A stretch of 64,000 bases of DNA from XYD12-FULL-36-8 sp964613805 (GCA_964613805.1 CAZTJF010000001.1:245527-309526); one strand, 5' to 3'; shown: positions 16,305 to 25,530, counted from the first letter of the stretch. Notes: generated by a model not told the origin, from the letters alone. Numbers and translations: made by a program.

Positions 16305-16391
16305 TTTTTTATAAAAGAAATAAACTTTTCCTGCAATAAGTGCATGCACCACCCAATTTTTACTAATGTTGTAAAAGTTTTTGTAATTTAA
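16305..16391 (+). pseudogene. Decayed duplicate of the geranylgeranyl-reductase 3' end
   Basis: The 26 bases 16366-16391 match 14870-14895 (the reductase C-terminus and stop) with a single difference. Upstream the match is weaker but collinear: TAAACTTTTC occurs at nearly the same distance in both (14823 and 16321). Translation of the remnant, allowing a frameshift, gives a C-terminal VVKVFVI against DVAKVFVI in the intact gene. No start or long frame survives. Confidence 0.5.
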
Positions 16392-16426
16392 CGCCTCAAA
16401 AATAATCTTTACAAAAGAATAAACTT

Positions 16427-17230
16427 GTGGAAAGTGCCTTAACGATTTTAATTATGGGATTTGTAGCCGGTTTTGTTTTATCTATACCGGTTGCTGGTCC
16501 AATAAATATTTTAATTACAACAAATGCCCTTTTGGGAAAACTTCGATATTGTATTCGGGTTGCATTAGGTTCCTCTGTAATTGAATTTTTTTATGTTTTA
16601 ATTATAGTATTTGGAATAGTTTCTCTTTACGAAGTTTACAAACCTTTTGTTCCTTACATTCTTATTGTCGGTTCAGTTATTCTTATAATTGTCGGCATTA
16701 AAGTGATGAGAACAAAGTTCGATCTTACAAACGTAAATCTTAAAGAAATAGTTAGAGATAGAATTGCTAATAAAGGCGGATTCACGACCGGAATTTTAAT
16801 AAACATAACAAATCCTTCTCTTTTTCTTGGATGGCTCTCATCAACATTTGTAATTTTTTCGCTGGCAAGTTCTTTAAACCTAAATACCGGCGGTTTGGAT
16901 TTAATCGTTAGGGAAAATCTCGATACAATTCAAAAAATGAATAACCAAAATAAGGTGGAAGAAAAACCCAACAATGGCATAGTTGAAAGATTTAACAACC
17001 ACAGTAACCCCGATGAACTTAATCCAATAGTTTTAAGTCTAATTTATGCGGCAAGTTTATCTGTAGGAAGTTTTGTCTGGTTAAACTTATATTCTCGCAT
17101 TATAGTGAAGTTCCGAAACAAGTTGAAGATAGGGGTTATTAGCTGGATTATCCGAATACTAGGGTTTGGATTAGTTTTGATAGGAGTATTTCTTGCTTAC
17201 ACCTCTATACAAATGTTTGGGTCAAGTTGA
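16427..17230 (+). CDS. LysE/RhtB-family exporter
   Basis: 267 residues, GTG start. N-terminal LIMGFVAGFVLSIPVAGPIN and the following hydrophobic segments match the LysE/RhtB amino-acid exporter fold (about six TM helices); the VAGPIN region is the usual first-helix motif. A hydrophilic loop of about 60 residues (around 155-210) interrupts the second half, longer than in typical 200-residue RhtB proteins. The substrate is not determinable. It is monocistronic, followed by a weak terminator. Confidence 0.8.
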   Translation: MESALTILIMGFVAGFVLSIPVAGPINILITTNALLGKLRYCIRVALGSSVIEFFYVLIIVFGIVSLYEVYKPFVPYILIVGSVILIIVGIKVMRTKFDLTNVNLKEIVRDRIANKGGFTTGILINITNPSLFLGWLSSTFVIFSLASSLNLNTGGLDLIVRENLDTIQKMNNQNKVEEKPNNGIVERFNNHSNPDELNPIVLSLIYAASLSVGSFVWLNLYSRIIVKFRNKLKIGVISWIIRILGFGLVLIGVFLAYTSIQMFGSS

Positions 17231-17241
17231 TTTTCACCTGG

Positions 17242-17263
17242 AATAGTATGACTATTATTTTTT
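17242..17263 (+). terminator. Weak terminator after the LysE-family gene
   Basis: A six-bp stem AATAGT/ACTATT with loop ATG is followed by ATTTTTTT. It is short and AT-rich, but correctly placed 11 bp after the stop. Confidence 0.4.
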
Positions 17264-17306
17264 TATTTGATAGTTTTAGAATGTAAAAATTGAAATTTGA
17301 GGCATA

Positions 17307-18344
17307 ATGGAACACAAAGTTTATTTGGATAGAAATGAAAACAATTACGGTCCTGCCCCTCTTTGTTTTCAAGTATTAAAGAATGCTGATTATTCGAAGT
17401 TAAGCTGTTATACAAAATCTTTTTCATCTGGTGTGAAGAGTATTTTATCGGAGAGATTGGCAAAGGAAGTTAATCTTCCCGAAAATAGAGTGCTGCTTGG
17501 TTATGGAGCGGAAGATCTTTTAAAGCAGGCTATCCTCTGTTATCTTAATAAAGATGAAAAATTACTGATACCATCTTATTCGTGGTGGTATTACAAAGAG
17601 CTTGCAAGCGAAGCCGGTGGTAAGAATGTTGAATATCCATTAGATGAAGGAGAAGATAGCTTTCACTATAACCTTGCAAAGCTGGTTGATATTTATAAAA
17701 AAGAAAAACCCAAAGCTGTTCTGATCAGCTCACCGAATAATCCAACTGGAAATTCAATTTCCCTTACCGACTTAAAAAAACTTTTAGTTGAACTTAGAAA
17801 ATCAGTTGTTATTTTTGATCAAGCTTATGCATTTGAAGGTTTCAATGATCACATTGAAGTATTGTTAAAAGATAATCCCAATCTTATCATCGTAAGAACT
17901 TTTTCTAAATATTATGCTTTAGCAGGAATGAGAATTGGTTTTGCATTAATCGGAGAAAATATTCAAAAGCTTTCTCAATTGACAAACAGATATTTGGGTT
18001 TTAACCGATTATCAGAAGAAATTGCTATTGTTGCTTTGGATTCTCCAGATTATTATAAAAGCATTTCGGACAAAATGAAAAATGATAAGCAGCTTTATCA
18101 TTCAGAACTCGGAAAATTGAAAGGATTCAAAGTTTTTAAGTCTGATGCAAATTTTATCTTAGTAAAAATTCCAAAAGAGATTTATAAAGATTTGAAAGAG
18201 TATATGAACTCGAAGGGTTTGATTATTAAGTTTATGAATGAAGAACTTCTCAACTCACATTTGCGAATAACGTTAGGCACACAAGAACAAAACCGCGTAG
18301 TTATCCAAGCTATAAAAGAATTTGTTGAGAACCACAGCAACTGA
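17307..18344 (+). CDS. HisC-like class I/II PLP aminotransferase
   Basis: 345 residues. It begins with YLDRNENNYGPAP, the usual HisC/CobD-type N-terminus. GYGAEDLLKQAI binds the cofactor phosphate, SSPNNPTGN and VIFDQAYAFEGF (Asp) are standard, and RTFSKYYALAGMRIGFA holds the PLP lysine (SK). Histidinol-phosphate aminotransferases and threonine-phosphate decarboxylases (CobD) share this look. There are no other his or cob genes here; instead it overlaps a CDP-alcohol phosphotransferase gene by one base (TGATG), which overlaps a nucleotidyltransferase gene. The enzyme probably makes a phosphorylated amino alcohol for a phospholipid head group. That role is inference from context. Confidence 0.85.
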   Translation: MEHKVYLDRNENNYGPAPLCFQVLKNADYSKLSCYTKSFSSGVKSILSERLAKEVNLPENRVLLGYGAEDLLKQAILCYLNKDEKLLIPSYSWWYYKELASEAGGKNVEYPLDEGEDSFHYNLAKLVDIYKKEKPKAVLISSPNNPTGNSISLTDLKKLLVELRKSVVIFDQAYAFEGFNDHIEVLLKDNPNLIIVRTFSKYYALAGMRIGFALIGENIQKLSQLTNRYLGFNRLSEEIAIVALDSPDYYKSISDKMKNDKQLYHSELGKLKGFKVFKSDANFILVKIPKEIYKDLKEYMNSKGLIIKFMNEELLNSHLRITLGTQEQNRVVIQAIKEFVENHSN

Positions 18345-19222
18345 TGAACTGGCTTCAAGAGTATAAATCCTCACTAAAAAAAATTGAGGTTGAGGAATTT
18401 TTTGATCTCTATTTTTACCGCCCGATCGCATTCCTTTTTGTTAAGGGAATATTCAATACTAACATAACTCCAAATCAGCTGACAGTAATCTCGATGATCT
18501 TCGGAGTCATCGGTGGATTTTTCTATTCACTAGGGACACATCGGGAATATATAATTGGAGCAGCTCTAATTTTATTGTACAATGTTTTTGATTGCAGTGA
18601 TGGGCAGCTTGCACGCTTAAAAAAGAATGGTACTATCACTGGAAGAATACTTGATGGCATTGCGGATTATGTAGTTAGTTTTGCAGTTTATTTTGGAATT
18701 GCCTTTGGTTTTGCGAACAGCTCACCTAATTCGTTATTGTGGTGGATAATTACTGCTGGAGCCGGTTTTAGCAATGCTCTACAATCAGGGTTATTAGATT
18801 TTTTCCGCACACGATATTTAGATTATGTCCTTAAAAGAGTAAGTGTTTTAGATGACGGCATAACATACTTCGAAGAAGAATTTGAACGTTTAAAAAGTGT
18901 GAGGGGAAAGTATTTTGATAAAGCAGTTATTTGGATTTATTTGGGATACTCAAAAGTTCAGCAAAAAGTAACAAATCCAAAGTCGAATCATGAAACCATC
19001 AATCATAACATTTCTGCCGAAGAATATTCTAGAAAAAACCGCTTGCTGATTAGGTTGTGGACTTTCCTCGGTCCAACAACTCAATGGACATTTCTGATAA
19101 TCACTTCTGTTCTAAATCGGATAGATATTTATTTACTTGGAATTTTAATTGTCGGAAATATTCTTGCAGTTATCCTTTATTCATTTCAATATCGGGTTGA
19201 TAAATCTCTCAAGCTGAAATAA
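18344..19222 (+). CDS. CDP-alcohol phosphatidyltransferase family membrane enzyme
   Basis: 292 residues with several TM helices. It contains the complete catalytic signature DGxxARx8Gx3Dx3D (DGQLARLKKNGTITGRILDG, then IAD), which transfers a phospho-alcohol from a CDP-alcohol to a second alcohol. An amphipathic insert rich in charged residues (about 170-235) separates the first and second membrane bundles. It is coupled to the aminotransferase (TGATG) and to the nucleotidyltransferase (TAATG). In this setting it would take a CDP-activated head group made by its neighbours and join it to diacylglycerol or a similar acceptor. The substrate is inferred. Confidence 0.9.
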   Translation: MNWLQEYKSSLKKIEVEEFFDLYFYRPIAFLFVKGIFNTNITPNQLTVISMIFGVIGGFFYSLGTHREYIIGAALILLYNVFDCSDGQLARLKKNGTITGRILDGIADYVVSFAVYFGIAFGFANSSPNSLLWWIITAGAGFSNALQSGLLDFFRTRYLDYVLKRVSVLDDGITYFEEEFERLKSVRGKYFDKAVIWIYLGYSKVQQKVTNPKSNHETINHNISAEEYSRKNRLLIRLWTFLGPTTQWTFLIITSVLNRIDIYLLGILIVGNILAVILYSFQYRVDKSLKLK

Positions 19223-19956
19223 TGAAAACATTAATCTTAGCTGCTGGCATATCTAAACGGCTCCGGCCGCTGACAGACAACACTCCTAAATGTTTGATAA
19301 AACTTGGCGCCAAAACAATTTTGGAAAGAACTCTGAACAACTTACTTGCTTATAATCTGAACGACATTGTAATTGTTACTGGTTATTTTCAAGAGCAAAT
19401 AAGAGATTTTATTGCACTAAACTATCCACAATTAAATGTATCGTACATATACAACGATGTTTATGATTCAACAAATAACATATACTCTTTGTGGCTTACG
19501 AAAGATTTGGTGCTTGGTAATAAAATGCTTTTACTCGACAGTGATATTTTGTTCGATAAAAGAATACTTGAAAAACTTTTAAGCTCAGCTTATCCAAACT
19601 GCTTAGCTTTAAGGACTTATCATCAGCTTAATGAAGAAGAAATAAAAGTTCGATTGAATAAAGACAAATCTATTGCAGAGATTAGCAAGACGGTTGATTT
19701 GAAACATGCAGTTGGTGAATCAATCGGAATTGAAAAGTTCAGTGCTGAATTCAACAGAAGGCTGTTCGAAATACTTGATCGAATGATTGTACAAGAAAAG
19801 CGAGTAGACATTTTTTACGAAGCAGCATTTCAAGAAGCAATTGACTGCGGCGAAAAAATTTATGCGGTTGACATTGGCGGATTCAAGTGCATTGAGTTAG
19901 ACTTTGCTGAAGATATTCAACGAGCAGAAAAGGAAGTGATTCAGTATTTAGATTGA
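19222..19956 (+). CDS. Nucleotidyltransferase (LicC/sugar-phosphate type), probably CTP-dependent
   Basis: 244 residues. The N-terminal LILAAGISKRLRPLTDNTPK is the nucleotide-binding signature of GT-A-fold nucleotidyltransferases, and LLLDSDILFD holds the metal-binding aspartate. It resembles phosphocholine cytidylyltransferase LicC and the 2-aminoethylphosphonate cytidylyltransferase PntC more than glucose-1-phosphate enzymes, judged by length and context. Start overlaps the previous stop (TAATG). Together with the two upstream genes it would activate an amino-alcohol phosphate as a CDP derivative. Nucleotide and substrate are not proven by sequence. Confidence 0.85.
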   Translation: MKTLILAAGISKRLRPLTDNTPKCLIKLGAKTILERTLNNLLAYNLNDIVIVTGYFQEQIRDFIALNYPQLNVSYIYNDVYDSTNNIYSLWLTKDLVLGNKMLLLDSDILFDKRILEKLLSSAYPNCLALRTYHQLNEEEIKVRLNKDKSIAEISKTVDLKHAVGESIGIEKFSAEFNRRLFEILDRMIVQEKRVDIFYEAAFQEAIDCGEKIYAVDIGGFKCIELDFAEDIQRAEKEVIQYLD

Positions 19957-19979
19957 TATTGAATATATCCAAGTACAGC

Positions 19980-20020
19980 GGAACGACCACCACCAAAGGC
20001 GGTCAGGTGATGGTCGTTCC
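19980..20020. repeat. REP-like extragenic palindrome between convergent genes
   Basis: Arms of 15 bp (GGAACGACCACCACC at 19980 and GGTGATGGTCGTTCC ending at 20020) match with one mismatch around an 11-nt loop. It is far more GC-rich than its surroundings. Lacking a T-run, it looks more like a REP/RAYT-type palindrome than a simple terminator, though it could stop transcription from both sides. Confidence 0.7.
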
Positions 20021-20061
20021 CAACAGTATGTCGGAAATTGCTTTCAGGCAATTTCGAGAAA

Positions 20062-22356
20062 TTAAAACTCCAAACTCACCCCAATCGAAGGTAAAATTCC
20101 GATTGATGCCTCAGCGTCAACGCTTTGAGTTCTCCTGTCCCATCTGATCGAGGTTGAATTTTTTCTGTTATAAATGTTTTGGATATCGAGGTAAGTAATC
20201 AAAGTCCACTTGTCGAAGAACCATCTTCTATCTACTCTTATGTCTAAGCTGTGACTTGATTTCAACCTGTCTGAGTTGAATAATGCAATGTCTTGGCTTC
20301 CATCAGGATTGAAAGGAGTGAAAGGCATTCCAGTGGCGTATCTAAATTTTAAGCTTGCTTCCCATTTCTCATTAAACTTATAACCACCGCTTAAATTAAA
20401 AATCCATGTTTGATCATAACTGCCTAATTTTTCAATTCCATCAAGTGAAGTAAATGTTGATTTGCCATATGTCAAACTTAAGATTCCGTAATAAGGAATT
20501 TCGGATAATTTCTTTTGAACAGACAATTCCACTCCACGCGACAATCCCTTGCTATCACTAACCAAAGGTTCTAAACCAAAACCAGAGAAATTATTATCTG
20601 AGCCGCCATAACCAGCACCGCTGTTTGCAAGCACAAGATAAGGACGAATTAAGCTTGTAGGATAATTCGAGTATCTCTTTACAAATCCTTCAACTTTCAA
20701 CAGCATATCTTCCTGCAGGCGATGATCAAATCCAAGTATGTAATGTTCTGAACGGATACTTTTGAGATTTTTATTCGTAGCATCAGCTATAAGCCAAATA
20801 TAAGAGGGTGCTTGATAATAAATGCCTGTACTTAGATTGATGTTAGCAAGTTCGTTGAGCATATAAGAAGCAGAAAACCTTGGACTGAAATATAATTTCT
20901 CTTTAATTGCATCGAAGTAATCTAATCTCACTCCGAAGTTTGCATCAATTCTTTCAAAGAGATGTTGATGATAAACACCATACAAAGCCGATTTAGTGAA
21001 ATTACTTTTTGCATTCAATGAAGTGTAAGGAAGTGAATCGCCGAAAGATGTTCTAAATGTCGGCAGAAGAATATCACTTTTAAATTTTATAGTTTTCAGA
21101 TTAAAGCCCACATTCAATTCTGACTTTGCAGAAAGCTTATAAACCAAATCACCCTTTAAACTGTTCTCTGCTTCGAGGGATATATTCTGAAAAATTGGAT
21201 TAAGCAATGAATCTCTTTGAGCAGTATCAAAATCTGTAAAGTTTCTGCCAAGAGTTAAATCGAAAAAGCCGCCGTTAAAAATATTTCGCCAAGATAATCC
21301 TGTGAAGTATTGTAATTGATCACTTCCCAAAATTCTTGAATTTTCATATCTCTGATCGGCAGTTTCGTTGAAGTATCTTACATTATCAAACGCACCGATA
21401 TAAAGAAAGCTCAGAGAGTTTTGATTATCAATTCTATAATTAAACTTTGAAAGAACATCATAATATTCTGGCACGAAGCCAAAACCAGCGGCTTTGAAAA
21501 TAAGATCGAGATAACTTCTTCGAGCGGAGAATATGAAATCACTATTTTGTGAAAGAGGTCCTTCTAAATTAAGACCAAATTGACTTGCAGAAATTGTTGC
21601 TTTACCGCCGACACGATCTTTTCTCCCGTTTCGTAAGTCAATACTTAAAACTGAAGATAATTTATCGCCATACTTTGTAGAAAATCCTCCAGTTGAAAAC
21701 GAAGTTTCTTTCACATAATCTAAGTTAATGTAGCTTAATGCACCGCCGGATGCACCTTGTGTTCCGAAGTGATTTATGTTTGGTACTTCAGTACCATCAA
21801 CAATGTAAAGATTTTCTGAAGGAGCGCCGCCTCGAACAACTAAATCATTACGCCCTGCTTCAGCTTGTGCTACACCTGGCAATATTGATAAAGCACGTAT
21901 AACGTCTTCAAAACCTCCTGGTGAGCGTCGGATTTCTTCGTAGCTAAAATTTTTCAAGCTAGTTACTTCAGTCGGAATGCGTGAAAAATAATCCGCAGTA
22001 ACGGTAACATTTTCAAGTTCAATCGCTTGCTCGGTTAATTCAAAATCTAATTGAACAGGTCGAGCCGTGCTTACCGCAATATCAGTTTTTGTAACTGAAT
22101 TATAACCTATCAGCGATGCTCTGACTTGATATGTGTTTGGTGAAACATCATTAATCTTAAATTCACCATTGAAATTTGTTGCTGCGCCTGTATTTGTGCC
22201 AAGCAGAATAACATTTGCACCAACTAACGGCTGCTTTGAAACAGCATCAATCACTCTGCCATAAATTTCGCCAGAAACTCGTTGCGCAAAAACCGTGTTG
22301 ACTGATAATATTGTAACAAATGCGATTATAGATATTTGTATTTTTTTCATTTTCAC
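20062..22356 (-). CDS. TonB-dependent outer-membrane receptor with CarboxypepD_reg-like N-terminal domain
   Basis: 764 residues. A signal peptide is followed by a carboxypeptidase-regulatory-like beta-sandwich (residues 30-115, GRVIDAVSKQPLVGANVILL), typical of Bacteroidota receptors. The plug contains SILPGVAQAEAGRNDLVVRG and NLYIVDGTEVPNINHFG; the rest is a 22-strand barrel ending in aromatic GILPSIGVSLEF. Receptors of this kind import siderophores, vitamins or oligosaccharides using TonB energy. No SusD partner gene is adjacent, so a glycan substrate is not indicated. Transcribed divergently from the hybrid kinase gene. Confidence 0.93.
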   Translation of the reverse strand: MKMKKIQISIIAFVTILSVNTVFAQRVSGEIYGRVIDAVSKQPLVGANVILLGTNTGAATNFNGEFKINDVSPNTYQVRASLIGYNSVTKTDIAVSTARPVQLDFELTEQAIELENVTVTADYFSRIPTEVTSLKNFSYEEIRRSPGGFEDVIRALSILPGVAQAEAGRNDLVVRGGAPSENLYIVDGTEVPNINHFGTQGASGGALSYINLDYVKETSFSTGGFSTKYGDKLSSVLSIDLRNGRKDRVGGKATISASQFGLNLEGPLSQNSDFIFSARRSYLDLIFKAAGFGFVPEYYDVLSKFNYRIDNQNSLSFLYIGAFDNVRYFNETADQRYENSRILGSDQLQYFTGLSWRNIFNGGFFDLTLGRNFTDFDTAQRDSLLNPIFQNISLEAENSLKGDLVYKLSAKSELNVGFNLKTIKFKSDILLPTFRTSFGDSLPYTSLNAKSNFTKSALYGVYHQHLFERIDANFGVRLDYFDAIKEKLYFSPRFSASYMLNELANINLSTGIYYQAPSYIWLIADATNKNLKSIRSEHYILGFDHRLQEDMLLKVEGFVKRYSNYPTSLIRPYLVLANSGAGYGGSDNNFSGFGLEPLVSDSKGLSRGVELSVQKKLSEIPYYGILSLTYGKSTFTSLDGIEKLGSYDQTWIFNLSGGYKFNEKWEASLKFRYATGMPFTPFNPDGSQDIALFNSDRLKSSHSLDIRVDRRWFFDKWTLITYLDIQNIYNRKNSTSIRWDRRTQSVDAEASIGILPSIGVSLEF

Positions 22357-22513
22357 TTAAATGTTGTTCTAAGAAGACACAACACCAATTGTTCAAGAAA
22401 CGTTTCATTTGGGAACGTGCTAAGTTTTAACATACTTTTGATTTTGTTATATTTCTTAAAGAATTTATTATAAAATCTCAATTTCAACTGAGCGAAAGTA
22501 ATTCTTAACAGAA

Positions 22514-24070
22514 ATGTCCTCCGAAACAAAGAGAAAAAATTCTAATTCTCAAAATATTTTAGATGGCAGCGAAGAAACATCTGCCAAATCTGCACAGGAA
22601 AATCAAATCACACGAGTTTTTTCCTTTTTACAAAAAGATTTTGTTTGGTTTTCATCTCTGACTGAACAAATTAATTTTTGTTCGGAGAATATTGGCTCCG
22701 TAATTGGATACAATTCAGAAGAAATTAAATCGTTCAATGAAAAAAGGTTGGCAATTGCTTTCAATGAGGATATTTCCCGTCTTCGAGAAGCACTAAATGA
22801 GTTTTTAATAGATTCAGCATCACACGAAATTAATCTCTCCTATCGGCTTGAGAGAAAAGATAATACTATCATTTCGGTATACGAAAAAATTTATGCTGAA
22901 CGGGATGAACAAGGGGAAGTAAAAAATCTTTATGGAATTGTTTCGGATATAACTGAATTTAAAGAGAGCGAAAACCGCCTATTTGAAGCAATAAGCGATT
23001 TACAAAAATTAAATGAAGCCAAAGATAAATTTGTATCACGAATTTCTCATGATCTTCGTTCGCCATTCACCAGCATAATTGGTTTTGCAGAAGTTTTAAG
23101 TAATGATTCCCAAATTCCGGAGAAAGAAAAGTTAGAGTATTTGAATTTTATACTTTCGTCATCAAAAAATCTTTTGAATTTTGTAACCCAATTAAGTGAA
23201 TTAATTAAACTGCAAACACATCGGATTAAGCTTGAACCGCAAAGGACTAATCTTGGTCGTTTAATTCATTACTCTGTTTCATCTTTTACTTCTCAAACTG
23301 TTGGCAAAGATTTGAAAATAAAAGTAAACGTTGGTGAATCGTTTCATATCAGCGCAGATGAAAGATTGTTTCTATTATTGATGACAAGTCTAATAAGCAA
23401 TGCGGTCAAGTTCTCAAAACCTGGTAGTAAAATTATCATCAACGCACAGGAATTTAACGAAGATTTTATTGAAATAATTGTGAAGGATGAGGGCGTCGGG
23501 ATTTCAGAGAAAAATAAAACCAGATTATTTAAAATTGATCAAATATTTTTTTCTGAAGGAACTAAGGGCGAAAAGGGGACTGGGCTGGGCTTACTTCTTT
23601 CGAAAGAAATTGTAGAAAAGCATGGCGGACATATTTGGTTCTATTCAAATCAAGCAGACGGAACGGAATTTCATTTTACTATTCCTGTGTCTAAAAATAC
23701 AATTCTTGTTGTGGAGAATGATGAATCTGCAAGAGTTGGTTTTGAGGAGCTGATCAAAAATAATTATCCCGAGTTCAATGTGATGACCGCTGCGAATGGT
23801 TATGATGCGCTGAATATTATTACAAATAATTTGCCGACTATAATTATTTTGAATCATGATCTTCCTTTGATGACAGGATTGCAAATGATGGATAACATTT
23901 TGAAGGCACAAAAAAATTCCAAAATATCAACGATAGTTCTTGCAGAAAGTATATCAGATGATTTATTGAAATCGTATGATGACATCGGTGTAAAGTTAAT
24001 TTTACCCAAACCAATTTCATTAAAAGTGCTTCAAAAAAAGGTTGAGGAGATAGTAAGTTCTATTCGGTAG
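22514..24070 (+). CDS. PAS hybrid histidine kinase with degenerate receiver
   Basis: 518 residues, no TM segment. A PAS-like domain (about 40-155, ending NLYGIVSDITEFKES) is followed by HisKA with SRISHDLRSPFTSIIGF (His179), a HATPase with LISNAVKFSKPG, VKDEGVGIS and GTGLGLLLSKEI, and a C-terminal receiver (about 395-518). In the receiver the acidic start VVENDE and the LPKP lysine are present, but the phospho-acceptor position in IIILNHDLPLMTG is Asn447 instead of Asp. Phosphate transfer to its own receiver is therefore unlikely by the usual rule. Cytosolic sensor of unknown signal; no response regulator is encoded next to it. Confidence 0.88.
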   Translation: MSSETKRKNSNSQNILDGSEETSAKSAQENQITRVFSFLQKDFVWFSSLTEQINFCSENIGSVIGYNSEEIKSFNEKRLAIAFNEDISRLREALNEFLIDSASHEINLSYRLERKDNTIISVYEKIYAERDEQGEVKNLYGIVSDITEFKESENRLFEAISDLQKLNEAKDKFVSRISHDLRSPFTSIIGFAEVLSNDSQIPEKEKLEYLNFILSSSKNLLNFVTQLSELIKLQTHRIKLEPQRTNLGRLIHYSVSSFTSQTVGKDLKIKVNVGESFHISADERLFLLLMTSLISNAVKFSKPGSKIIINAQEFNEDFIEIIVKDEGVGISEKNKTRLFKIDQIFFSEGTKGEKGTGLGLLLSKEIVEKHGGHIWFYSNQADGTEFHFTIPVSKNTILVVENDESARVGFEELIKNNYPEFNVMTAANGYDALNIITNNLPTIIILNHDLPLMTGLQMMDNILKAQKNSKISTIVLAESISDDLLKSYDDIGVKLILPKPISLKVLQKKVEEIVSSIR

Positions 24071-24161
24071 ATCATTTTTATTCTTATTAATCTTAGATTA
24101 CATCTCGAAAATTTTCTAAGTATTCACAATTGGAATTAATTTTAATATAAAAACTATAAAC

Positions 24162-24168
24162 AGGAGGT
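24162..24168 (+). promoter_or_regulatory. Strong ribosome binding site that fixes a TTG start
   Basis: AGGAGGT ends four bases before TTG at 24173. It supports the non-ATG start of the UDP-sugar dehydrogenase; no in-frame ATG exists nearby. Confidence 0.7.
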
Positions 24169-24172
24169 CAAT

Positions 24173-25504
24173 TTGAGACTTGCAGTAGTAGGAACCGGAT
24201 ATGTAGGATTAGTAACCGGAACTTGTTTTGCCGAAACAGGCAATGATGTTATTTGTGTAGATGTTGATAAAGAAAAATTAAAAAAACTTAAGAAAGGAAT
24301 AATTCCAATCTTCGAACCAGGATTGGAGAGTTTATTCGGCAGAAATCTAAAAGAAGGAAGATTACAATTCACCGATGATCTTTATGATGCAGTCAGAAAA
24401 TCTACTGTTATTATGCTTTGTCTCCCAACACCTCAGGACGAAGATGGAAGTGCAGACTTAAGCTACGTGCTTAAAGTTGCTGACGATCTTGGAAAATTAT
24501 TTAAGAAAGAACCTAATCTTAGTTTTAAAGTCATTGTTGATAAAAGCACAGTTCCGGTAGGCACAAGCGATAGAGTCCGAGCTGTAATAAAAAAACATGC
24601 TCCAAAATTTAATTTTGATGTGGCGTCAAATCCCGAATTTTTAAGAGAAGGATTAGCCGTAGAAGATTTTATGAAGCCGGAACGAGTTGTGGTTGGAACT
24701 CGAAATGAGAAAACCAGAAAAATTATGGATCAACTTTATGATCCTTTTGTGCGTTCTGGAAATCCAATTTACTTTATGGATGAAAGATCTGCGGAGATGA
24801 CAAAGTATGCAGCCAATTCATTTCTTGCTATGAAAATTTCTTTTATGAATGAGATTGCAAATTTATGTGAGTTAACAGGTGCGGATGTGGATAAAGTTAG
24901 AATATCACTTGGTTCTGATTCTAGAATTGGCAAAAGATTTTTATTTCCGGGCGTTGGTTACGGCGGCTCATGTTTTCCTAAAGATGTTGCTGCTTTAATA
25001 AATACAGCGAACGAAATCAAGTACGACTTTAAAATTCTTAAAGCTGTGCATGATATAAATAAAAAACAGATTGATCTTTTTGTCGAAAAAATTAAAAAGC
25101 ATTATAAAGGTAAAATTTCTGGGAAGAAATTTGGTATGTGGGGTTTGGCTTTCAAACCTAATACAGACGATGTTAGAGAAGCCCCGGCAATAGCTATTAC
25201 AAAAAAATTACTTGCAGAAGGAGCATCTGTTTCAGCATATGATCCCGTTGCGAAGGAAACCACGCAGATGTTTCTTGGAAATAAGATTCATTATGCAAAA
25301 CATCCCTACGAAGCATTAAAAAATGCAGATGCACTTTTAATTATAACTGAATGGAACGAGTTTAGAAATCCGGATTTTGAAAGAATCACTTCACTTCTGA
25401 AACATCCGGTTATTTTTGATGGAAGAAATCTTTATGATGTTGAGAAAATGAAAGATATGAAGTTTACCTATTACTCGATTGGAAGAATGGCGGTTAAAAA
25501 ATAA
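24173..25504 (+). CDS. ugd: UDP-glucose/GDP-mannose 6-dehydrogenase family enzyme
   Basis: 443 residues. It makes nucleotide-sugar uronates such as UDP-glucuronate for surface polysaccharides by two NAD-dependent oxidations. The N-terminal NAD motif is VVGTGYVGLVTGTCFAETG; then VDKSTVPVGTS, NPEFLREGLAVEDFM and the catalytic cysteine in GVGYGGSCFPKD. The C-terminal domain contains WGLAFKPNTDDVREAPA. Start is TTG, with AGGAGGT upstream. Length is normal for Ugd. The next gene is a NusG paralogue of the kind that helps transcribe polysaccharide operons, which fits, although the glycan genes themselves resume only at 60.6 kb. Confidence 0.93.
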   Translation: MRLAVVGTGYVGLVTGTCFAETGNDVICVDVDKEKLKKLKKGIIPIFEPGLESLFGRNLKEGRLQFTDDLYDAVRKSTVIMLCLPTPQDEDGSADLSYVLKVADDLGKLFKKEPNLSFKVIVDKSTVPVGTSDRVRAVIKKHAPKFNFDVASNPEFLREGLAVEDFMKPERVVVGTRNEKTRKIMDQLYDPFVRSGNPIYFMDERSAEMTKYAANSFLAMKISFMNEIANLCELTGADVDKVRISLGSDSRIGKRFLFPGVGYGGSCFPKDVAALINTANEIKYDFKILKAVHDINKKQIDLFVEKIKKHYKGKISGKKFGMWGLAFKPNTDDVREAPAIAITKKLLAEGASVSAYDPVAKETTQMFLGNKIHYAKHPYEALKNADALLIITEWNEFRNPDFERITSLLKHPVIFDGRNLYDVEKMKDMKFTYYSIGRMAVKK

Positions 25505-25530
25505 TTAATTCTGATTTGCACATATCAATC

